Origin: Diprion similis
Lineage: Eukaryota; Arthropoda; Insecta; Hymenoptera; Diprionidae
Length of the DNA: 64,000 bases
Assembly (NCBI RefSeq): GCF_021155765.1
Contig: NC_060116.1
Coordinates: forward strand, 13,516,001-13,580,000
Direction: 5' to 3'
The translations under genes and the position numbers were made by a program. The first letter of the stretch is position 1, and each line of letters opens with the position of its first letter. Below, one piece after another: positions 30,212 to 44,500 of this stretch. Under the pieces are notes generated by a model. It saw only the letters and a list, made by a program, of their open reading frames with translations. It had not been told where the DNA came from and searched no databases.

Positions 30212-33200
30212 CTTGGGATGCTTTGTTAACCAAAGATGACAATATCGACGGCGGCACAGACCCGGCTAAAGGTCGGTAGGATTTATCGCGCAGCCTAAAT
30301 TGGCACATCTCACCAACGCGCCCTGGGCATTACTACCCACTACTATCCTAGAAATAGAAATTAAAATTACAAAAATCAGAGTACAGAGCTTTAGATTTTA
30401 TTTATTTGCGAAAAATGTTAGCAAAGCAAGCAATATTCTTGGCCATGCAAAGGCGTGATTTCAAACGACGTTAGGTAATAGTTGATTCGGAAAAAGATAA
30501 AGGAACATGTGCTTTGTTCGTGTAATTGAAATAATCATAGTGATAAATGGTTGAGATTTTAGAGAGCTTGCAAAGATTGTCCTACAGGCAGAGATACGCC
30601 TTCGGGAATTCGTTCTGCGTTAATCTAGCTCGATAAATTGATAAGAAAAATCATGTTCAAGGCAGTCTAGTGGTAGGCAGAGTCCATAGGCTATTATTTA
30701 CCGCCTGATAATGTAATCGATTAGTTATCTGCAGGGCGTCTGGCGACTAGGAATTAAGAGCAGCGAGTCAATTTTCCTCAAGCTTGCAAGCTCCGCGATC
30801 TAAATGATATTCGTAACTTCATGGAATGATTGAAATACTCTTAAAAGACAGAGGCACTGAAAATAAGCTGCGGCACGTTTGAACAGAAGATTAGATAGAA
30901 CGTAATAATTTAATAATAGTTCAAGTACACTAGATAATAAACAAGTCGTCATCGTCGTCGTCGCAATTTGATCTTGCAAAGTAGGCGAGAGGTGTGGATC
31001 TGAGAAATTTTGCAGGCTTGCTGACACGGGCGTATTAAAGCTAAAATTAACCATGCGTTTCTGGGACGGAGGATGGTGAAAATTGTTGGAAAATTAGTAA
31101 ACGGGATCGCAGTTAGTTATTGCTGCATAGTGATAGAAGCAGCGTAGCGCGATGATGCACGCTTTTCAAATGATCTTGCGAAAACTAGTTCAAGGTCAGA
31201 AACTCGAAGTTCGAACCTAACCAACAAACCGCTGGTCGGATCGAACCGTTGCACGCGAATGACGAGGAATAAGGATGATGACACTTTCGCGTTATCGTAA
31301 GCAACCGCACATGTTGTGATACTCACGGTGATGTAATACTACGGGTAATACGGCTACGAGTAGGTTTGGTTTCTGCCCCAGTGTAGTTTGAACGAAGCTC
31401 GTAATTTTCGGCTCTCGATTCGACCAGTTTAACAGAGGCTGTCAACGCGCACTAACACCACGATCATCATTATTCCCGCAACTCTTAAGCTCACTTCGTG
31501 AACTTCGTCCCGCATTGAATCTAGCCACTCATTACTCGAACGCATCGACGTTTCCCCATTTCCCCGTTGTCGTGAAACTTGTGAGCAAGCAGAAGCCATG
31601 AAACGATATCAGTTGAAACCCCCCACCGCCCCCGCCCTAAGTATAATCACCCATTTTCTCTACGCCGTTCTTGAGATGTTCCGAAAAATCTTCGACACAT
31701 AAAGTAGCTACAAAGTACCTACTGCAGAGTTTCCTCGGTCGGTAATCACGCGCTTCTCGACCGTCGGTAAGTTAGTACTCTGTCTGTAATTCGTGCGATA
31801 CACGGCAACGCAAAGAGCTGTCTTACCTCACGTACTTTTGATCCCGGTCACACCGTGTCCCGATTGCGAGCAATAAGGTCGTCCGTAAATTTTCAACGTG
31901 TGGCGAAGGACTGTCACCCCGTAAGCCAAAAGTTCATATAACTGGGAGAACCATGTCGAATTTTGCTGTTCATATGAATAGACTTGCTAGAGTTTTGCGA
32001 CAAGTAGACTCGAAAAAAAAATGTTTCATCAGAGGTCTGAGGCGACCCTGATTGGTGATTTGTGAACTTCCGTTGCTTCAAGAAAAGTTTGTCAAGAGTA
32101 ATTTTAGTCTTATTTCTTTACAAGGAATTCGTCAGTGCCCTGTGGTCCGCGCGTCCTGGGTCACCCTGTATAATTCTTGTACCATTTGCTCGCCATCTTG
32201 AGTCAGTTGCATTCGATTTTCGAATGCTGTTAGTTTTTTTACTTTTAATTAACCATCATACATATGTGGGATAGAAAAAAGCGCCATATTGAATGTTTAA
32301 CGAAAGCCTTCATTCGTCTTCATCCTGCAGTTCACGGAATTAAAAATATCGTGAGTTTATTTCACAGTTCTCAATAATCTATCGCGTGTAAAAAAATTGA
32401 GAAATGTAATTACTTTCCCCTGATCCATTTCTACTGTGTAGGTTATTATTCCATTGGAAGTATACAACAATCACAACAAAATTTATATTGATAATAATAA
32501 TAACAACAACAACAATAATAATAACAATCCCTCGTCGTAGCGGGCGCCTTAGCTGCGGGTATATATTCTGGGTCAGAAAAAAGTCTTCGAAATATAGCCG
32601 CTTTCGTCAAAAATACAAGAATTGATGTTGTCGCCGTATAATCGCGAGCTGCAGGCTGTACCTGCAGGTATTATAGTTACAAGACACTGAGGCGCGGCCT
32701 AGGTTATACGTGCAAAACACAAACACGGCTACGCGCCGTCTCCGTCGCTCTCTCCTCCTGTATATAGAGTGCAAAATTTCTCGCAGAATAGCAAATCCCT
32801 GCGAAAACGGGCCGACGTCCAATCCCCGAATTCTGTTCGGATTGAAAGGCGCCGCCTACGGAGCGTCGCGTCCATCCAACGCTCGCGAAAGCTCTATGAC
32901 GCAACTGGGAAGGCGGGACATTCGAAAAGAGGAGGTTGGATTCGAGCGTTGGCGAGTCGAAACATCCCTCTTTTGCAGGGGTGGCGATGTCAGGGTGGCG
33001 AGGCGAGGGCTGCGAGGAGGGGGAATCGAGCGGGGGTGAAATCGGGCGACTCGAGGGGTGGAAGCAGCCCAGGATGACGTTTTTCGGGATCAAATCACCA
33101 GGCTCACACCGCTATCAGTTCTATCTTTGATCGCGAACTGTCATAACAAACTATAAAGGCTCCGGCTTGAGTACGCAGCTGCACTGCATGCAACGCACTG

Positions 33201-33520
33201 TGCAAACTCTGACTATATATAACGTATTGTATCTATACCCACGCCTGCAATACTATACGATGCGATATGCAGGCCTCTAATTACGCGACGAATAGTTTAA
33301 CTTAATAATACACGCGGGCGATATTGGATCACCCAGAATTATATCATCATCTTCGGAATTCGTTGTTAACGTGATTCTAGTTTGCATCTGTCGTGCCTTG
33401 CAGGCGCATCTTTTGTGTAAATAATAATATAGTTGTATAGTAGTAATAGTCTCGCTCGAAAATTAAACGAGAGACAACAAAACGAGCCAACAGACACAAG
33501 ACAGTGATTTTTAAATCGAC
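30212..33520. other. Divergent spacer between carrier and ETS gene, promoters expected
   Basis: This 3.3-kb head-to-head region has an AT-rich left part and a GC-rich block at about 32640-33110. The GC-rich block carries overlapping long ORFs on both strands, typical of a GC-rich promoter region and not of a gene. An AAT/AAC trinucleotide run lies at 32490-32527. 5' UTR exons of both neighbours probably lie here but were not resolved. Confidence 0.5.
33151..33158 (+). promoter_or_regulatory. TATA-box candidate for the ETS gene
   Basis: CTATAAAGG on the plus strand lies at the 3' edge of the GC-rich block, about 370 bp before the ETS start codon. It fits a core promoter. Alternative initiation, such as the TCAGT-type initiator near 33116, is possible. 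Confidence 0.35.
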
Positions 33521-36500
33521 ATGATGAATTTGGCGGATCAAGAGGTACCAGCCGATAACAACGCCGATCTTAACAGAATGGTAAGAATTACAATTTTATC
33601 CTTCGTAATTTACAGCCCTTTGATGCATGATAGTTAAATCATTTCTTATTGTATCGTTTTACTGATATTTGGATTACATTACAAGATTATAATTCGATTT
33701 AATTATTCCAATTCTTGAGCGGACTTTATACACTGAAAGAAAAATTACTTTTTCACAAATAAATCTATTCATCTGTTATCCCTGATTTCTTTTATTCGAT
33801 TAAGGATATGTTTTGTTCAAATGAGCGAACTAAAATCTAATCAATTTTCTAAGATCAACGAAATAATAGCTTTTTGATTTAATTTTTTTTTTTTAACATC
33901 AAATAAATATTGGCTGAAGATTATTGAAATAATTTGAGACTATGTTTGAATCTCCAAACGAATTACTTAATTCAAATAAAATTTATCCAAATAGAAATTT
34001 TCTGGGGTTCAAAACGCCTGAAAATATATGAACATTCCTTAGCCAAGACCTACTTGTTGTCGGAAAAGAAAAATTCAATCAATTCACCATCGGTATATCT
34101 TCTTATTTGAACCAAAGAAATTCAGGGAGAACAATTAAGTAGATCATATAGATTTATAATTGCAGTAAAAATACCAAGTATGACGATTACAAGTTTACTC
34201 GTATTTAATTTACTCGTGTAATTGAGATCTTAAGTATGATTTTGCGATTTCCATGCGTATATGTTATCTCCGAAACCGCAATAGATGTGCACTGGAATGG
34301 CGTCAGGATTGCGAAACATGCAAATTAGCATCGCGACGTCTCTCCTCCACGATATATCCCATACAATAGACCAATGATAACGCAATTGTGTATATACTCA
34401 CACACACGCACACACGTAGGGATAGAAGTACTGGAAAAAAGACACACTTACCCGATGGAGGAGTCAATTGCCTTGGCACGCGCCTCCACGCTCGGATGCC
34501 GCGTCCCACGGGGAAACCCCTTTTGTACGTTCTAAACGCGTAATTGTCACCCCTGCAAGCCCCGGTAGTCTGTAGAGAGGGACGCATCTTTTGGAGGGTT
34601 TGCCATGCGACCGCATACATCGACGCGAAATCGTTATATGCGGAGGTTCCGCAGCCGTCGCGTCGGAGAAACGCGCGATGCTTCTTATCCCGGAACTCTC
34701 CGGGTGCATGGCCGATGGCTGTCTCCACCTATAAGATACGAGGTTGAAGTTAGTATAACGTTATCGTAACGAAATTTTGGGAAAAATCACTGTTTTCTTT
34801 ATTTTACAATGATTTTTAAGGAACTCACATTTCGATATATATACGTGTGCAGGTTTCGTTTATTACGGTTTCACTGATTGTGAATTTCATACGTCAGCAT
34901 GAATCGTTATATATACATACGATAACGTTGCTAATTTTAATATGATTATCAGATAAGACGGGGGCAAAGTTATTGTATAAAAATCCGCTTCGATACAGAA
35001 TTTTTATGGGTGTGTCTGATAGATTCAACCAAAATAATCATACACACTGCTGGAGAAGGCGAGTGATCTTCAAATTATACACAAAAAAAATTTTTATTCT
35101 TTGATCAAAAGTTACCACATTTAGAAACTTGACTAAGATATCGTGACTTGGTGGATAAATTTCAGACGCAGAATCTAACAAATTACAATACCTAATATTG
35201 AAAAATTTAGAGTTAAAAAGACGCGAACAGTTTTTCAAAAAAAAAAAAAATCTCACTCCACCGTATACCCACATGAGATGAATACCAAAAATTCACTTCG
35301 CAGATTTCGCCCAAGGAACTTGTAGAGAAATAATTACACCCGAGTAAACACGTTCCAAAACCCATATAAGCGTTTCGTTTTCAATCGAGCATGAAATAAG
35401 GTTGAAGGCTCGGTGTATCCGGGCTATTTTATTATCGTTTTCTTCCTTTTTTCACCAGAATATAAGATACATGTATACTTTCGTTTTCCACACCGCGGAA
35501 CCACGTGGGAATAGATAAAGACGTAACATCGCGGTATGGCTATTCGAACAGCTTATACTATTTATATAGTACATGGCATGTCGAGTTTCCGAGGTAAAAG
35601 ATCACCCGATTCCCACAGATCGATGCACACATGTTTAATACTGCATTACACGTATATCTACCCGTGCACCTACCTACCCACTCGACATATGCCAGCACTC
35701 AATGACCACCGGCAGCCAGTATTAACCGTTCGGTGTTCCCATGATCGTTGGGGCGGACCGGGACCGAGGGGAACGAATCAACTCGTGTCTGTGTCTGCAT
35801 GCTATACTCTATAACATTTACACTATTGACGGCATTGTAACACAATTGACGCAATTAATGATACCTCATGGATATATTGCACTTTGGGTTACATGGCTGA
35901 CGATCAGCGCGATCACCGTCATGCACAAGGAAGAAGGTTCTTTTTTAGAGTTCCGTACTTCGAAAGGGAAAAACGCGGCACTTGTAGCATCACTTTGTTG
36001 TCCTTATTTATGTCTGGCCGTTTTTCAAGATTTTTTTTTTTCAGGAAGGTGCAGAGGTGACTACTTGAAATTAATGGCAATACTAAGGTCCACGGTTACT
36101 TGGAAGTGTATCAGATTCAAGCTTCTAAGTTAATGTATAATCGAAAGATACGGCCGTTATGTCACCTATTTTGAAAAAGGAAGGTACTTCCGGTTACCTA
36201 GAATCATGAAATTTGAAGAGAAATAAGGTGTGATAGCACAAGTAAAGGAGAAAGTCCGAAAATAATTGATTTGTAGTTATATCGCGTAAAAAAAAAATAA
36301 TTGTTAAGTTTGCACGATACCCCCAAGGCGCGAGTTCTACTCGATTTGTCCGTTTTTTTCTTCTTTTCTCGCGTTAATAAATAATTTCCATTATTCCTCA
36401 TTTTTTCCTCTTATATCTATCAATTCGATCTCTTATCGAGTACCTAATACGTAGTTTATAAACATTATACCTATTCTGCAATAGTAAATTTTCCATTAAT

Positions 36501-39500
36501 TCAAGTAGCGAGCTGTGACAACGATTTTCTCGGGATCTGAAATTTTCAAATGTGTTTAAAAAAAAAAAAAGCGGAAAACCATGCAACAGCTCGGGGTTCG
36601 ACGCGGAGTTATACCGAATTAGCGAAATGAATCAACTATATACCACGTATAAAAGATACTTGGATGATTGTGAACTTGCGATCCTTCATATTTAAATTAT
36701 CTCTAATTAAATTATCTCAGAGTGATCTGGAAGGAATCGCGCCAAGTTCATTAAAAAAAAAACATAAACGCGCGCGGAGCCGACGCACCATCTTTTACCG
36801 CGACTAAAAAGCCTTTGGCCTACCGGTGAAAATATTATCACATATGGCTCTCCACTCGCAATAAAATTCAACATTCGACAATTTTTATACGTTCATATAT
36901 TTTTAGGGCTTTCAATTAAGCCCTTTATCAATAGGATCGATTAATAATTCCAAAACCGTTGAAATCGTCAGTTCGATCAAGAATTTTCAACGACTTTACG
37001 ACTAGATATGTGACATATACTTTTTGGTGTATATACAGATACACAATCAGTGTAAAACACGTGAGGATCTCGCTGTTTTGAGCCGTGGAATCGGCTCAAA
37101 CTTCTACTTCGGCAACTTCTAACATAATTGAATTATTTGAGTATCATTAAAAAAATTAATAAAAGTAACATTTGCAATAATACATCTAAAAATATTGACT
37201 CTGCAGGGTTTTTGGGTCGCTGATTACGAGTCGTAACTCGATTTCAGAATTCAAAATTCTGGACCCAGTATGATGGACTAAGATCCAAAAAGTCATTAGA
37301 TTTCGATGAAACTTAGTACATTAGGACTTTCGATGTCGCTGATCACGAATCTTGATTCGGATTTTCCAAATTCAAAATGGTGGAACCCAACATGGCGACA
37401 TCGAGTGACCAAATATATTTCATTACGGCCGTTATCTCTGTTTTCAGTTGTTAAAGTGCGGTAGAATTCCAGGCTGAATATCTCTTTTCTTTTTTAATTT
37501 TTTTCTTTTATGTCTATTAAAAAATTGGTTTGTTTTCAAATTGCTAAAAAAAATAAATAAAGTAAAAAATAAAGTTTAAAATTTTAACAGCTGAAAACTG
37601 AGGTAACAGTCATAACGGAATACCATTAGTCACTTGATAAAAATTTCACGAAAATTTGAATCCTCTTTTCAAAAAACAAACACCAAATATCTTGTTTTTC
37701 GTTTATTTTGCAGACCATACATACTGATGTCGCTTTATTCGTCGTTTTCAAACTCAGTCAGAGTCTACCGTGCCATTGATTCAAAAACGAAAATACCAGA
37801 TAACCTCAGTATCACTATCGTTGTGTCTAAGAATAAATCTGACATGCACTCAATATAAAACCAGACGGCAAATCACTCGATTGAGTCGTCGACGAGCTTA
37901 CAATCCTTAAGCCCTTTACTTATCGCCGGGGTCACGCCATGGAGCGGACTACACACAAGCATTAGGGCATAATCGCCCCTGCACCCTTCATCCCCCTCAT
38001 TGTCAGAGCATTGTCGTGGTGGCGAGGCATACAAGACCAAACAGTCCACGTGGTCGGAGTGACAAGGAGTGTGACACACGCTTGACAGCTCGGCTCGCTT
38101 TATTCCTTGACTGGACTAGACTAGACTAGACTAGACTAGACTAGACTAGAGTAGACAGTTCGGTGTGTACAGTGTGACTTGTGGATGGAAGTAGATGGTA
38201 GCAACGTGGCTCGACGGGACCGTAAAGGTGGAGAGGTGAAAGTTGAGGGTGAAAGTTGAGGGTCGAGGGGAAGCTGCAGGGCGTGTTTGTCCAGTTAATT
38301 ATCAAATAATCTCCTACGTCTGTTCGCGTTAGCATTGGATTAGGTGACCACTAAATGTCGTCGGTTGTAGAAGGCTCGACGGAATTACAATGTTGAGGGA
38401 ACGAAGAGCAGTCGAGACTGTACAGGTCGAATCGGATATTCGGAATTAATGATTTTCATGTACTAATCACGCAATGGATCATAATTAATATCAATACTCC
38501 GAACGTATGAATTTATAAACCTGTCTAAGACGACGGCTATTAATTGCAATTAAAAAGCTGGACTGATTCATCATCGTTATATATACGATATTACCGAGGT
38601 AAAGGTATACCTAAAACCCTGAAACAATGTGCAAAAAAGTAATAACAATGAAGATAGAGAATTTTCACCCTCAAATTAGGGTTCGGTTTTTGCCTTTTTT
38701 TTTCTTTTCTTGTCGTCGTTCATTTGGTAATTCACACTGACCCAGGCTACAAGACTTACGGGTTTCTAACAGTTGGGAAAAGAAGCCAAAGAACTCCCTC
38801 GTGGCGGGGAAGTGCGAAAACAATAACGCGGGTCACCAAGGGCCAAACAATGGGGCTTGGGAAAACCGAGAGAACAACAGAGTAGTGCAGAAAATTGGCT
38901 CCATCGCGTATGGAACTCCGAGAAAAACAGCTATTAGCTAATTGGTATAGTTGTACCTGCGAGTTTCTCCTACCATTTTTTTTTTTTTTTTGTTAATTTT
39001 ATTTTACTTTACTTTGACAAGCCATGAGTGAACAATAAGATAAATCCGTACATAATACTTGGATGTAGTGTTCCACATATCATACCATAAATAAAAGAAT
39101 GTCATAGAATGATTTGAAAATGTTGATACCGTGTATCGATATTCTGCTGATTGAATTGTATAAGGTACTGTGATAAAAAAGAAAAGTATCGCTGATGATA
39201 TTGGTGTGCGGTATACCTAACTGGAAAGGAAAACGACTTGCAGGAATTCATGGATGATCCCAGGGTAAATTGGAAACGTCAGAAGCACGAGACGGCCGGC
39301 AAGCTGTTTCACAGTGAGCGGTAAAAGTCAGTGATGAAAAACGTCTAATAATAGATTTGGGGATGAAGAAAAAAAATTTTATCAAGGAGGCGAACAACCG
39401 TATATAGTGATGAGTTAGAGACGAAAGTGTTTTGTATTCGCACAAACATATATCCGTAGTGAACAAAACACACTCGTGTAGTCTTCAACAGGACAATGAA

Positions 39501-39989
39501 AAAAGGGTGAGATTGCGTTGAAGGGGGAGAAGAGACAGTCAATCGAGCAATATTAACAAAGTTAACCAGCTAATGACGCGTAAGCTAAGTATGCAAACAC
39601 CGCCGCGTGCCTCTTCCATATATCCAACAATTCCCATTTCCCATAGGGGAAAAATCTACCCCGAACCCCCCCTCGATCCCAGCAGACTGTACCCTTAACC
39701 CTCGGCCAAGCTGCGGTGCATAGTTCCACAGTCATATATACATATATACAGCTGAGTGGGAAAAAGAGCCTCGAGGGTCCAGGAAGAGAACTGCGGTGTT
39801 GGAACTGTAAAGACCAATTGATGAGACGTGACTCTTGCTTGGAACCAACCACCCCGTCTTTCGATAACCAATTAAGCGATCTTTTACCTGCTGTATATAT
39901 ACGAGAAGCGTCTGCATAGCTGGCGACGAAGTTACGGACAAAAGATCGTCGCGAAGTATATATAAGCTATCAGGGAATTCAACATTTAT

Positions 39990-40034
<45 letters not shown>

Positions 40035-41492
40035 CAACGACTAGATGCACACGTAGATCATATTGGCGAGGCGAGGTAACCTGGTTTACCACAAGATTGC
40101 CCCGCGGAGAGGAAGCGTTCCAATCAGTCACCGGATGTCCTCCGCGCCCATCTTCGCTCTTTCCCCTTTCCCCTTTCCCCCGCAGATCCGCGAGCTCTGT
40201 CTTCTTCACCCTCTTCGCCCCCCATTCAAGCCGGCGATTCGGGAGGATCCGTCTGTTCCATCCACCTTCATCCCTCGATCGGTTTTATTCCTCTTTACAT
40301 CTACGGTTGTACTACAACCGAATTTCTATCATAGCTATGCTGACCATCATTCGTTTTCCTGTTTCAGACCGGCGACGGGTACAGTAGATTGAGTGATCCG
40401 GTGCACCCCATCACCTCCGGGTATTACGTGTCACCGTCCGGAGTCGAGAAGACACATGGTAAGTGAAAAGCCGAAAACAGACATCTTGTACTTCATGTTC
40501 TAGACCATTCATAGATAGAAAGAGGTCTTTTGTCTCCAATCGAGTGACGCGGGCTTATGGTTACACCACCATGGTTTGGTTTATCCTCTGCTTCTTTCAC
40601 AGCATGTATCGAGAATCTGCAGATCGGTGGCTACGCCAACAGCGCCCAGCTTTGAAGCACTTTTGATAGAATACAAGACGCGCGTGGTTTGTTAGGGAGT
40701 GAGTGAGAGAGAGAGAGAGAGTGAGAGAGAGAAGATCGTCCCCTCGATTCAGCCGGGCTGTCAGTCGCACGCCCACAAGGTCGATATCTTTATCACAACG
40801 TCATCAACTGCCAACAATATTATTTTCGAAAAGGGAAAATGCGGGACGAGTCGAGACTCTCGCAAAACTTGGTGCACGTAGGTACCGCATGCGGTGCCGA
40901 TCACTCACAAGTCGCCGACTCGAAACTCTCCTCTCCTCTCCTCTCGTCTTCCCAAACTTCTCATTTCACTCCCAATCCTAATCGGCCACCCCGCAACGTA
41001 TAATCATGGCTGTAATAACGATCTTAAACTGTCAAAATCAGCGGGCACTTGTTCTTCTTCCATACAATCATACATATAAGCAACGTTCCCTGGAAGTTTC
41101 TACACCGTACAGTTCAGGGTAAACGGATAAAGCCAGCCATTCATGTTTCTCGCAATCCGGACAGCGATACAAGGGTGGAATCTGGAAGTCGAACGTTATG
41201 GACGAAGAGCTTCTTCTCCTTCTCCCCGAGTCGTCTGACCGTCATCCTTGACCCACTACCCTCCTGCAATTCGTCGGCGTCGAGGACCCCTGCAGCGGGG
41301 GATTCAATAAGCAACAAATTATCACCGCAAATACTCCCTCGGGTTTCTCATAGGCGTGTTGCCACCTCCGTTCACAGCTCGTATCTAGCATACTGCATCG
41401 ACCGGAGTGGTGCATGAAGGCAGACGTGACGACTACATTCCCACACACAGAGACAGACAGACGAGAGTTTTCACCCTCTGCCGTTCAGTTCC

Positions 41493-41544
<52 letters not shown>

Positions 41545-44500
41545 AGTGATTGACACTTTGTAGATGTAGCATTGGCATGCCACAGTATAAGCCGCCACTC
41601 GAGGGTGGCGTAACTCAATCAGAACCTATAATGCCGCAATTCCAGCGCGGTAATCGCGTTACGATCACGGTTTGCGTGTAAAAATATTGAAATCTTTTCC
41701 GAAGCCAGACACTCCGCGTATATACTCTTCGATTCCGAATACAACACCCCTCGCAAGTTTCCTCTGAATTTCCAAGTCACTGCAAGTCTTTGCACTGGCT
41801 TTAAAACCGTCTCCATCGTCGAACGAAAAAGACATCCAGACTGCCGTCTGCTGATGCTTCCATTCCTCGATACACTCGTGTGAATCCAACTCGGAGAACG
41901 TTCGTAACCATTGGACCAGATCAGACGAAGGGGCGAGCGATGAATGAAACTAGATTAGCGATGAGTGGACCACCCATGGTGGTCAGAGACACCCATTAAA
42001 CACACCCGATAGACGAGATATAGATGCTTGCGTGCTGTGCTGCGAGGGTTTCTATGTCTTTTCCTAATTTCTTGAGGGTAAGCTTGAACTGATTCATCCT
42101 CGGGATTCTGGACCCAGGATCTAGTGTCGCCGAATGCTGTTTATGAGACAAAGTCATGGCCGATTCGTCACGTCGTTGATAACGAATTTCATGTTCTCGG
42201 TTCTTTTTTCGGATATTGTATTATTGTTACTACTGTAAAGTTGTATAGTTGTATAAATAACAATTGCGGTGCTTTGAACCTTATATGTTTTATATATCGC
42301 ATTCTGTTTCAGGTGGTGACTTATATCCCAGTCAAGAATACCGACAAGAACCGTGGCTTCAGGATGGTAAGTATCATTATTTATTCAAGTTTTGGGATCG
42401 TTTTTACTTACAGTTAAGATTGATTTTTATTTTGCGGATTGATTATTCGATTTTTGCTGGAGACCTGCCTGCAATCAAGTATTAAAATCAATCGTTGATT
42501 TGAGTTCAATTTTCAGAGGCTTCGCCACTTTAACACATTCTACAACCGAAAATCATTCATCTTTGTTATAAAATAACAAAGTCTTCGGCTGTAATTTTTT
42601 TTCTTTCTCCTTTTGCTTACAATTTACACAACACATATAATCAACGAGCGAGAGAAAAAATTGATCCGTTTCCGTTAGTTGACTTAATTATTTTAATTAG
42701 CGCAATAAATTATTCAACTCAATTGTTTATTTTCTTCTCTATCATTATTGCATTCTGATTAATTTTTGCCTTCTTATTTATGCAGCATATCAGTAAAAAA
42801 ACTGGCCGATCAGGTCAATAATATTTTTTATCTTCTCTAGTAACGCGCGAAATCAAAGAGTCATCATCGACAATGATTGCGTCATGAAGTGACAAATAAT
42901 TCTCTGACTATGATTTAAAAATAGTTTTAACGCTTTTTTGCCACTTTGTATATTTAATATCAATCCAGTTTCACATCGGCCCGGATAGCTCAGTCGGTAG
43001 AGCATCAGACTTTTAATCTGAGGGTCCAGGGTTCAAGTCCCTGTTCGGGCGTTAAATTTTTTATTCCTTTCAGTAATTTTTTTCTACTCCAACCTAACTC
43101 AGATCACAGCACAAGTAATTTCCTATTTCCCGAATCAGTTTATACTCAACCTTTGATCATAAAATTGTAAAGAACAGAACTTGTCATGTCCCAAATTTTT
43201 TTTACACATTATCCTACCTACAGAGACCGTCGGGTAAGCCCGTGACAGGTTACAACTCTATTTTAGAAATTCATTTCAATTTAGATGTTGACAATTTACT
43301 GATGAAAAATCGCATAGTTGAAGCACGAGAGGCGATATTAGTTTGCAAGCAGGGCACAAAGCGGCAAGGTTGAACCGGCGCAAGCAATTCGACTGGTACC
43401 CATTCATTGTTCTCTAATATCAGTAATGCCTTTGGAAAAGGTCCGTGCTTCGAAGAAGCTTCTCTCTAAGTCATTACCTAATCGAGTATAAGCAAATGCA
43501 AATTCATTGTCGTCGACGAATCGTGATTTTTCACCGAATCATCGTTATCTCCATATAATGTGTATATATATATATATATATATACATATATATGCACCTA
43601 TAGTATCTACTCGAATGGAATTCCGCGCAACAATAAACTATCGACAACAATGAGACGACGACTCGCACGGTTTGTGCTCGGTGTTGTTGCTAATCGTGAA
43701 CAGCCGAACCCCATTAAATTGATTAGACCGGCAAGTTCTATTAGTTTGGTTTCTTTTTCCGCACACATATGTACATGCATTGCGTCTATTAGCTGTGTTA
43801 GGTACACGAAAACGAACCTTTCGATCAATTTGCCAACTTTCTTTCCTTCAAGACAGGGGAAACGGAGGGTTGAGGAAGTCCTATTGTCGACGTGTAGATC
43901 CTACATACTAGGACCGTGATACTTTGGAAGAAATTTAACGGGGAAAAACTTGCGACGACGTTGGTATGACCTTATCGTTTTTTTTTTTTTTTTATTTTCC
44001 TTATGACCACAGATTCAAAGGAGACGAATTACCCAACGATTCACTTCCTCCATTCGTTCCAAACCGGGACCATGCAGATGCACTCTTTGTAGGGAATGAA
44101 ACTTCCGTACCTGAAATCTGATCCCAAATTCCTAAGGGAGTTTTAAGATACCTTCTGCTCTCATAGATCATGTGAACACTTGCGATTTGTCGCAAAAGCG
44201 AAAATACAATGTAGTATACTAAAAATATTTCTGTTCGTTGGGTTAATCGTGTCAAATATTCACCGCATTAAATTCTCTGATTAAAATTTATCAACAACGA
44301 TAATATACCTGTGATGAGGTATTTTTTTCTCACGGTCATGGTGGTTGAGTCGTGTTCAACCCTTCCAGTCACACGTTTTTCAACTCAATACTTTACCCTG
44401 AATTGTGTTAATCGTTGGGTTTTGGGCTCGCTGATCACGAATCTGAAGTCAGAATTTGACAATTTCTAAATCCAAGATAGCGGATCCAACATGGTGGATG

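Larger units (their letters stand above)
33581..40367 (+). other. ETS gene intron 1
   Basis: This 6.8-kb intron holds an antisense exon-like ORF (34452-34728), two dispersed-repeat copies and a fold-back element (37200-37638). It also has an ACTAG pentamer array (38113-38152) and an AC microsatellite (39995-40032). The rest is AT-rich with no recognised coding content. Confidence 0.7.

Noticed and set aside
32704-33093. Long overlapping ORFs on both strands in the GC-rich block before the ETS gene
   Set aside because: Both strands are open because of high GC and few stops. No motif or splice-site support; it reads as a promoter region.
38113-40032. CRISPR-like or satellite array from the tandem repeats
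   Set aside because: These are simple microsatellites without spacers, and the genome is eukaryotic.
41491-41545. CT microsatellite with TTTGCAG as a real splice acceptor
   Set aside because: The sequence after it has early stops in the phase required by the ETS gene, and the coding join 40458 to 42313 is in frame without it.
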